Part shown: positions 60,401 through 64,000 of the stretch, piece after piece | Numbering within the stretch: position 1 is the first letter of the stretch | Layout of the letters: the number at the start of each line of letters is the position of its first letter | Assembly (NCBI GenBank): GCA_964487255.1 | Contig: CAZAQV010000028.1 | Coordinates: 1 to 64,000 of the forward strand | DNA from: CAZAQV01 sp964487255 | GTDB lineage: Bacteria; Myxococcota_A; Polyangia; Polyangiales; CAZAQV01 | DNA length: 64,000 nucleotides | Direction: 5' to 3' | The notes under the pieces: generated by a model | What the model saw: the letters and a program-made list of their open reading frames with translations, nothing else | What the model was told of the DNA's origin: nothing | Database searches by the model: none | Program-made: the position numbers and the translations under genes

Positions 60401-62790
60401 CTGGCGGACAGCGCGTGCTTGCCAGCGGCTCCGGGTGCACCTGTGCCGTCGACAAGCCGTCCCCACAACCACTGTGGCTCGGCCTCCTCGTGCTCGCTGC
60501 CCTCATCATCCGCCGTCGCGATGACGCGTCAGCGGAAGAGGCCGTTTCTTTTGGTTCTTCGCTAGCCTTTTCTCGAAACCAGCGATTTGCAGATAGCAAA
60601 TCGGGTTCTTCGAAAAGAGCGCTCATCACGAGTTCTCGCGATGACGCGTCAGCGGAAGAGCCAGGGAGACAAGCGAAGCACCAAGTGTATTGTGCTATCA
60701 GCGCAATACTACTTGTGTGCGGAGCGTGTGATGTGGAGCCGTATTGCCTGGATTGTGCGGAAGAAGGCGATGGTCGTGTGGTGCCGAAGCCGGATGGCAA
60801 CGTGCAGCGCGATGCGACCGTCGTCAAAGACGCCAGCCTGCCCGACGCGACGCCCGATGCGGCCCCACCAGGTGTCGAGGTGTGCAATGGTGCCGACGAA
60901 GACGGCGACGGCAAGATCGACGAGACCTTCGACCTGCAAGCCGATCCACGAAACTGCGGCAAGTGTGGCAACGAGTGCGCGATCGCAAATGCGTTTTCCG
61001 AGTGTCGCGCCGGAGAATGCGCTTTTACGATGTGTGACGTTGGCTTTTACGACCTCAACAGCGACGAGAGCGACGGTTGCGAATACCGTTGCCTGCCACG
61101 CGCCGAAGATGACGCAAAGTGCGATCTCGTTGACGAAGATTGCGACGGCAAGGTCGATGAAGACATCGACAAGATGAGCAACCCCCTCAACTGCGGCGAG
61201 TGTGGTCGCCGCTGTATATTCGGCAATGCAGAGGCCGGGTGCACGGGGGGCAAGTGCGTGCTCACCGCTTGTCAGGAGGGCTACGTGGATCTCGACAAGC
61301 AGCCTGGAACCGGCTGCGAATACGCGTGTAACAAGGTCGCGGATGAAGAAGTCGAGTGCAACCTCGAGGACGACGACTGCGACGGCATTATCGACGAAGG
61401 GAACCCCGAAGGGGGTTCTGCGTGTGGCGAGACGCGCGGCGAGTGCACCGCGGGCACGGAGGTTTGCACAGCCGGAACGCTTGCGTGCCAGAATGCGGGC
61501 CTACCGGTTGTCGAGTCTTGCGATGAGAAGGACAACGACTGCGATGGCAGTACCGATGAGGCTTTCGCACTGCAAACTGACATCAACAACTGCGGCAAAT
61601 GCGGAAACTCATGCAACCTTGCAGGTGCTGTGATGCGTTGCAATGCCGGCAAGTGCGAGTTTGTTCGCTGTCAGGCTGGGCTAAGCGATGCCAACGGCGA
61701 TATCGGCTCCGCGAACTCCGATGGTTGCGAATACGCGTGCACCTTCGCGGGTAGCGAGATTTGCAATGGGCAAGACGACGACTGTGACAACAAGGTCGAC
61801 GAAGCAGTCAGCGCGCCCAGCAACTTCTGCAACCCGAACGGCGTCTGCGGCGGAAACTCAAGTGTCGTTTGCAATGGCAAGCAGGGCTGGGGCTGCGAGT
61901 ATGGGGGCGATTACGAAGAAGCCGAGATGACGTGCGACGACAAAGACAACGATTGCGACGGCAAGATTGACGAGGGGTTTCCGGTCGGAGACGCTTGCGA
62001 CAATGGCCGTGACGGCGAGTGTAAACGCCGCGGAATGCGGAAGTGCGACGGAACGGGCACGACGACGGTCTGTGACGCCCCAGACGTTGCGTCGGGTTCT
62101 GCGGAGAAGTGTGACGGTAAAGACAATGACTGCGATGGCGATGTCGACGAGATGATGAGCATCTCGACGATTGCGACGGTTCCGTTCTCGAACCGCGACG
62201 GCGACACCGTGCGAATCATGGCCTACGAAGCGTCACGTCCCGACGCCAGTGCCAGCGAGCCGGGTTCGATGAACACGGTAGCCTGTTCGACCAAAGGGCA
62301 TTTGCCTTGGACCAATGTGACCTGGCAGCAGGCGAAAAATGCGTGTTGTGCGCTCAACGCCTCCGGCACTTGCCCTTCAAACGGCACGGGCTGGCGTCTT
62401 TGTTCAGCGGACGACTGGCAAGACGCCTGTGAGGCCAACAACACGTGTACCTGGAGCTACGAGAATAGTTGCTCTTCGTCGCAGCCGCTTGTCTGCAATG
62501 GCGAAGAGCACGACAGCGCCGGTAACGCTGGAGACCAAGACAGTGTCTATGTCACGGGTTCCACGACTTTCCCGGCATGCTTTGCGGCGCTACCGAACGG
62601 CGACGTCTTTGACATGAGCGGCAACATCAAGGAATGGACGTCCACAGAGCGCGGCTCGTCCACAGTGCACGAGATTCGCGGTGGTTCGTACAACAACATC
62701 GAATCAGGGCGAACGTGTCAGTTCTCGTTTACCGCGGGCAACAACCAGTTTCAGTTCCCCAACACCGGCTTCCGCTGTTGTCTCTATTGA
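57427..62790 (+). CDS. Giant secreted vWA / MopE-repeat / sulfatase-modifying-factor-like protein (possible fusion of two genes)
   Basis: The 1787-residue frame has a signal (LLFLFAAGAEA-Q), then a vWA domain (about 30-340) with MIDAS DTSGT in MVVVDTSGTM and VILLTDGLESC. Residues 360-740 hold nine MopE-like repeats of the type CDNQDNDCDGVVDG, likely metal-binding. Cys-rich EGF-like repeats follow, then GSGCTC, a hydrophobic helix LWLGLLVLAALII and RRR, as in MYXO-CTERM tails. After about 65 repeat-derived codons come a lipoprotein-signal-like AISAILLVCGAC, seven more MopE repeats, and an FGE-sulfatase domain (GWRLCSADDWQDACE, DMSGNIKEWTS, EIRGGSYNN). An internal sorting tail suggests two fused genes. 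Confidence 0.8.
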   Translation: MNRTSFVFSSIAALLFLFAAGAEAQVKPRIMVVVDTSGTMRLDLNGIYTWGDGVGDSDCERGIDTDCDGLINDSRMYVAKEAIANMVRAYGDVEWSLSRFSQTQEADVASLDYVCGSNSILGWGGNPQCNSGNVLTGSCDDPLTGEGGFTGIPLSCRPGENGNPPGRFAVTTPPQNADPRYTLNYWSTCDGADVLVGWPGLGAFASKGNENAILKWLDGDEDNPLLGTTTEGNFCNHAGGGDCELRGRGPTPLAASLAAAQNYITPIRSGDGKRDCRPYSVILLTDGLESCATNPNAPKNAAQDLKAAGVNVYVVGLSITSTERPALNQIASSGGTTAYFADDQDTLAAALSDIVRQSLLIEVCNGDDDDCDDLVDEGFTKYCNLPAGVTGLDLCNDPGERQCDNQDDNCDGDVDEGVINACGSCGAVPTEVCDGVDNDCDVAIDEMNVCDGCIKDDEICDNLDNDCDNKVDESLQRICGNDVGQCSTGTQTCSAGVWGQCTGRTPIAEVCDNQDNDCDGVVDGMVRPCGESTGACQPGNQTCTKGTWGTCVGEIGESAEVCDGLDNDCNGTVDDNVAKDGEACGSGMCSQGKFECVGGSLICIGMNTGGAETCNDADDDCDGKVDEGLGLGDPCGSSTGDCRPGTRICQGGQVVCSGGVGDGEEVCDLRDNDCDGVVDEDLQSNELCGTDEGQCMQGTLQCVRGQQVCVGEVPPGLEVCDCEDNDCDGEIDENPEAGGICPGDSACLECQCAGPCQQTREFGNNCPPGKTPFEQGDACYCVGERCNESTCGAETIEIDNQVRCAPDTEGVSSCVCKNNACTFPCEGVVCPEGTICNPRDDEGRCEEDSCRGLGCAEGELCDFETGACDVDPCAGMDCGDQACRGGACETPCAVVECAAGQSCSRGECAADACAGVTCNSLEFCDPTDGVCKNNPCRGVRCPAQSVCDPNTGMCAPDPCAGLHCPGDLLCIDGECLADEDVTTTPDAGVADAGGQRVLASGSGCTCAVDKPSPQPLWLGLLVLAALIIRRRDDASAEEAVSFGSSLAFSRNQRFADSKSGSSKRALITSSRDDASAEEPGRQAKHQVYCAISAILLVCGACDVEPYCLDCAEEGDGRVVPKPDGNVQRDATVVKDASLPDATPDAAPPGVEVCNGADEDGDGKIDETFDLQADPRNCGKCGNECAIANAFSECRAGECAFTMCDVGFYDLNSDESDGCEYRCLPRAEDDAKCDLVDEDCDGKVDEDIDKMSNPLNCGECGRRCIFGNAEAGCTGGKCVLTACQEGYVDLDKQPGTGCEYACNKVADEEVECNLEDDDCDGIIDEGNPEGGSACGETRGECTAGTEVCTAGTLACQNAGLPVVESCDEKDNDCDGSTDEAFALQTDINNCGKCGNSCNLAGAVMRCNAGKCEFVRCQAGLSDANGDIGSANSDGCEYACTFAGSEICNGQDDDCDNKVDEAVSAPSNFCNPNGVCGGNSSVVCNGKQGWGCEYGGDYEEAEMTCDDKDNDCDGKIDEGFPVGDACDNGRDGECKRRGMRKCDGTGTTTVCDAPDVASGSAEKCDGKDNDCDGDVDEMMSISTIATVPFSNRDGDTVRIMAYEASRPDASASEPGSMNTVACSTKGHLPWTNVTWQQAKNACCALNASGTCPSNGTGWRLCSADDWQDACEANNTCTWSYENSCSSSQPLVCNGEEHDSAGNAGDQDSVYVTGSTTFPACFAALPNGDVFDMSGNIKEWTSTERGSSTVHEIRGGSYNNIESGRTCQFSFTAGNNQFQFPNTGFRCCLY
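60516..60660 (-). repeat. Hairpin repeat copy 9, in frame inside the giant ORF, with 25-bp direct repeats
   Basis: The palindrome at 60583-60603 has stem CGATTTGC/GCAAATCG and loop AGATA (TATCT on the other strand). Identical 25-bp blocks at 60516-60540 and 60636-60660 flank it with a 120-bp period, exactly 40 codons, so the reading frame is kept and RDDASAEE is encoded twice. In reverse it matches copy 8 near grpE. Confidence 0.8.
60640..60714 (+). repeat. Hairpin repeat copy 10, inside the giant ORF
   Basis: This unit overlaps the second 25-bp direct repeat. It starts GATGACGCGTCAGCGGAAGA and ends in a strong hairpin at 60683-60714: a 13-bp arm pairs with 14 bases, one bulge and one G-T, around loop TATCA. 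The segment before the loop is like that of copies 2 and 5. It encodes most of the lipoprotein-signal-like stretch of the ORF. Confidence 0.65.
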
Positions 62791-62792
62791 AT

Positions 62793-62817
62793 TGGGGACG
62801 GTCCTCATCTTTTCATC
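62793..62817 (+). repeat. RAYT left inverted repeat
   Basis: TGGGGACGGTCCTCATC followed by TTTTCATC forms a 25-bp end that pairs at 24 of 25 positions with 63773-63797. It begins 2 bp after the stop of the giant ORF. Confidence 0.85.
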
Positions 62818-62859
62818 AAATTGCCCGCACCTTGAACCGGCTCCGCGCGAAAAAGAGGT

Positions 62860-63777
62860 ATGGCCCGAAAACCTCGTTGGTGGCTGCCTGGAAGAGGTGC
62901 GCACCTGATCTCTCGATTTGTCGACCGTAAATTCCACATCGCTGACGCGAAAGACCGAAAGGCTTACCTTGATGCCATGAGCCGCGCTCAATCCCGTTGG
63001 GACTGGCGGTGGCTTAGCTTCGCCTTGATGTCATCCCATGTGCACCACGGACTCGCCGCTGGAACCACGAACCCTGGGCAATTCTATCGATCGGCGCACA
63101 CGCGCTATGCCGCCCACTTCCATCGTCGACGTGGTGAAGCCACGAGTGGACCCGTATTCTCGAGCAGGCCGAAGTACTACCCGGTGGAGCCTGCCCAGCT
63201 GCTGAAAATGGTTGCGTACCATCACCAGAACCCTGTGAACGCAGGCGTAGTCGCCCGCGCGAGTGAATCGAACTGGACCAGTCACCGATACTACCTCCGC
63301 CTCGAGCCAGCGCCGCCCTGGCTCGATATTGAATGGGCGTTGGATCTGTTTGGTTTTTCAGACACAGCCGCCGGACGAGTGCGGTTTGATGAGTTTGTGA
63401 TGGATTTTGAACCCGCATTCGGTGACTCCAAGCCGGAGGATCGGCCCGAACCTGTCCATGAGCTGCCAGTACCCGACAACGTAGACTGGGTTCAGCTCAT
63501 CTGTGCTGCACGAAACATTGCGAACGTACCGATTGGGCAGTCGATTGCTTCTCGGAAGCGTTCGAGCGTGCTCGCTCGAGTTCTAATCGGCCGCATTGCA
63601 ACGGAGGAGCTTGGCTTGCCGTGTTCTGCCTTGGCGCCGCATGTTGGTATGTGCCCGGGCGCAGTTTCAAATCTGCTCGCGCGCGCGTCGTCGCGGAGTT
63701 CGTCGACGGAAGAGCACCTCCGTGAACTGCGGTGGAAGCTTTTCCCGGATCTGCCCAAACCATCAACCGAAAGATGA
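62860..63777 (+). mobile_element. REP-associated tyrosine transposase (RAYT)
   Basis: This 305-residue protein belongs to the Y1/HUH transposases of the TnpA_REP type. The metal-binding HxH is at 60-62 (SSHVHHG), preceded by GRGAHLISRFVDRKFHI, and the catalytic Tyr is probably Tyr120 in MVAYHHQNPVNAGV. The C-terminal half (about 215-300) is a helical DNA-binding region (VLARVLIGRIATEELGLPCSA). Such proteins move or maintain REP hairpins in their own genome. The gene is flanked by 25-bp inverted repeats, and the right one covers its stop codon. Confidence 0.92.
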
Positions 63778-63797
63778 AACGATGAGGACCGTCCCCA
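63773..63797 (-). repeat. RAYT right inverted repeat
   Basis: GATGAAACGATGAGGACCGT and CCCCA form the reverse complement of the left end with one mismatch. It starts two bases before the transposase stop codon, so the ORF ends inside the repeat. Confidence 0.85.
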
Positions 63798-63830
63798 CTC
63801 CGCCCCCTCGAGTAGTGCTAGGATCCACGG

Positions 63831-64000
63831 ATGGCTGATGCGGTCTTGGTGTATTCGTTTGGTGGGCCGGAGGCGCCGGGCGAGGTCATGCCGTTTCTCA
63901 AGCGTGTGACGGGCGGACGCGTACCGGAGGAGCGCCTCTCCAAAGTTGCGGAGCACTATCACCATTTCGGTGGCAAGAGCCCCATCAACGACCAGGGCCG
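63831..64000 (+). CDS. hemH: Ferrochelatase, N-terminal part (truncated by window end)
   Basis: The 56 visible residues begin MADAVLVYSFGGPEAPGEVM and PFLKRVTGGRVPEERLSKVAEHYHHFGGKSPIND. The GGPE and HYxxxGGKSPIN segments are typical of ferrochelatase, which inserts iron into protoporphyrin IX. Tyr-Ser-Phe replaces the common N-L in the start. The frame runs off the end of the window. Confidence 0.88.
   Translation, partial: MADAVLVYSFGGPEAPGEVMPFLKRVTGGRVPEERLSKVAEHYHHFGGKSPINDQG

Noticed and set aside
59228..60472. Long antisense frame (414 codons) over the Cys/Asp-rich repeats
   Set aside because: It arises from the biased codons of the MopE repeats on the other strand. The His/Arg/Pro-rich product has no domain and no start signal.

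Overview
The window is a bacterial chromosome segment of moderate-to-high GC. It most likely comes from a delta-proteobacterial lineage (Myxococcota or Bradymonadota type). The reasons are the MopE-type Asp/Cys repeats with a MYXO-CTERM-like tail, a eukaryotic-type Ser/Thr kinase, tandem sigma-54 response regulators, many short lipoproteins and outer-membrane barrels, and a chromosome-sized set of housekeeping genes. This placement is inference from gene content, not from phylogeny.

Layout. 1-14.98 kb: the end of tuf, then one long ribosomal-protein cluster (S10, spc and alpha operons joined: rpsJ to rplQ, with secY, adk, infA, rpmJ and rpoA), closed by a strong intrinsic terminator. The order is canonical except that rplC (protein L3) is missing between rpsJ and rplD. 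15-22.8 kb: a lipoprotein, a VapBC-type toxin-antitoxin pair with a palindromic operator, two tandem NtrC-type regulators, two overlapping methyltransferase genes, and a Ser/Thr kinase overlapping a SixA-type phosphatase. 22.8-33 kb: a c-type-cytochrome-like lipoprotein, a barrel protein with a duplicated N-terminal domain, a TPR lipoprotein, a chemotaxis-type transducer, TatB-TatC, an SDR enzyme, membrane and lipoprotein genes of unknown role, and a metallophosphoesterase. 33-43.7 kb: gyrB, an uncharacterised gene, bioA, lnt, nhaA, a TIM-barrel isomerase-like protein, a GAF-GGDEF diguanylate cyclase and an FtsB-like protein. 43.7-50.3 kb: heat-shock genes hrcA, grpE, dnaK and dnaJ, with hemW and orn between them on the other strand. 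50.3-57.2 kb: envelope genes (two barrels, a lytic transglycosylase, a coiled-coil protein, a LolC/E-like permease) and udk. 57.2-64 kb: a giant vWA/MopE/sulfatase-modifying-factor ORF, a REP-associated tyrosine transposase (RAYT) flanked by 25-bp inverted repeats, and the start of hemH.

The most unusual signal is a dispersed family of 70-150 bp intergenic repeats. Each carries a short hairpin whose stem differs from copy to copy while the five-base loop stays TANNT or TANNA. I find ten copies. Six sit directly in front of ribosomal-protein genes (rpsJ, rplB, rplV, rpsM, rpsK, rplQ) and form their leaders. The others lie after a lipoprotein gene, between hrcA and grpE, and as a double copy inside the giant ORF, where they appear to join two originally separate genes in frame. 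A RAYT, the kind of enzyme that moves REP-like hairpins, is encoded 2 kb from the double copy.
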